Assembly: GCA_963701015.1 (NCBI GenBank)
Contig: OY969556.1
Span: 1 to 64,000, forward strand
DNA length: 64,000 nt
From: MFD09286-c1 sp963701015
GTDB lineage: Bacteria; Bacteroidota; Bacteroidia; Bacteroidales; DTGW01
Direction of reading: 5' to 3'
A program made the position numbers and the translations under genes. Under the pieces are notes generated by a model. The model saw only the letters and a program-made list of their open reading frames with translations, did no database searches and had not been told where the DNA came from. Below are positions 63,497-64,000 of the stretch, piece by piece (position 1 is the stretch's first letter; every line of letters starts with the position of its first letter).

Positions 63497-64000
63497 ATGA
63501 CAGACAAACAATGGAACGATTTAAATTCGGTTATTAAGGGAGAAAATATTCAACCTTTGCCTATAGGCTTTATTATTGATTGTCCCTGGTTGCCGAATTG
63601 GTATGGAGTTTCAATTTTAGATTATTTCACAAATGATGAAATTTGGTTGAAGGCAAATTTAAAAGCTATTGAAACTTTTCCAGATATAATGTTTCTTCCT
63701 GGATTTTGGAGTGAATATGGAATGTGTACCGAGCCATCAGCATTTGGTGCAAAATGTATATTCTGGAAAAACGAATTCCCGTTTGCTGATAAAATTATTT
63801 TAACCCCTGAAGATATTGATAAACTTACAGTTCCGAATTGCACAACTGACGGAATGCTTCCTTTTATGCTAAATCGTTTGGTAATGGCACGGCCAGCTAT
63901 TGAAGCAGCAGGTCATAAAATCAGGTTTTCAGTTTCGCGCGAGCCTTTGAATATTGCATCATTTTTAATGGGTACAACTGAATTGCTTACAACAATGATG
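63497..64000 (+). CDS. Uroporphyrinogen decarboxylase-family methyltransferase, 5' part
   Basis: An ATG at 63497 opens a frame that runs off the right edge (168 codons seen). It begins MTDKQWNDLNSVIKGEN, then PLPIGFIIDCPWLPNW and ETFPDIMFLPGFWSEYGMC. It continues past FGAKCIFW and EAAGHKIRFSVSREPLNIASFLMGTTEL. This resembles URO-D superfamily methyltransferases such as MtaA/CmuA, which move methyl groups to or from corrinoid proteins. Divergence from the corrinoid operon (157 bp between starts) suggests it supplies the methyl group; this is inference, and the C-terminal His/Cys zinc motif is outside the window. Confidence 0.8.
   Translation, partial: MTDKQWNDLNSVIKGENIQPLPIGFIIDCPWLPNWYGVSILDYFTNDEIWLKANLKAIETFPDIMFLPGFWSEYGMCTEPSAFGAKCIFWKNEFPFADKIILTPEDIDKLTVPNCTTDGMLPFMLNRLVMARPAIEAAGHKIRFSVSREPLNIASFLMGTTELLTTMM

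Overview
The window comes from a low-GC Bacteroidota genome, probably an anaerobic or fermentative Bacteroidales/Marinilabiliales-like bacterium; that placement is inference. The phylum call rests on several secreted proteins with type IX secretion (T9SS) C-terminal sorting domains, a DUF5686/CarboxypepD_reg-like outer-membrane protein, an HYC_CC_PP protein, a compact 287-residue RpoD, a Rho with an N-terminal extension, and TAnnTTTG-type -7 elements. Anaerobic metabolism is suggested by a single-chain pyruvate:ferredoxin oxidoreductase, an acyl-CoA:carboxylate CoA-transferase and a corrinoid methyl-transfer cluster.

Layout. 1-8 kb: small stand-alone genes (DUF2750, YyaL-type thioredoxin protein, DUF5686 protein, DUF4256, AHSA1, DUF1801, small membrane protein). 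8-16 kb: a minus-strand copper/silver efflux locus (HYC_CC_PP protein, periplasmic HMA protein, CusA, TolC-like CusC, CusB). 16-20 kb: a TauE/SafE exporter, a lone sugar-binding-type periplasmic protein and a PAS sensor kinase facing it across a nested palindrome. 20.4-21.8 kb: a degenerate 21-bp array that reads as heptads (E-K-L-x-L-x-x), then a gene split by an in-frame amber codon. 21.9-26.1 kb: a restriction-modification island in which the Dam-like methylase and its regulator are intact, one nuclease has an in-frame stop and another lacks its 5' end. 26.3-31.7 kb: seven related 118-131 bp elements separating small minus-strand genes; I read these as integron attC sites of a cassette array without a visible integrase (CALIN). 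The cassettes carry a flavin reductase, an NTF2-like protein, three toxin-antitoxin modules (two with nonsense-broken toxins), a lipoprotein and a T9SS protein. The array lies next to a tRNA-Ser(GCU).

32-64 kb is mostly core genome: ClpS, a TPR/SPOR-type lipoprotein, Bcp, an AraC-type regulator, an esterase-like T9SS protein, RecA, PurE, a chorismate mutase-hpt-adk-obg-PAP2-lplA run, a cyclic-2,3-diphosphoglycerate-synthase-like GTPase, MutL, an AlbA_2 protein, a T9SS trypsin-like protease, a CoA-transferase, a GroES-like protein, Rpe, RpoD, Rho and NifJ. The right end holds a three-gene corrinoid methyltransferase operon (homocysteine methyltransferase, corrinoid protein, MetH-type reactivation domain) divergent from a truncated uroporphyrinogen-decarboxylase-family methyltransferase.

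The accessory block (20-32 kb) is the most interesting part. Five in-frame stop codons and no frameshift were found there, four of them in toxin or nuclease genes whose antitoxin or methylase partners remain open. All calls are by eye from the sequence; no database search was run.
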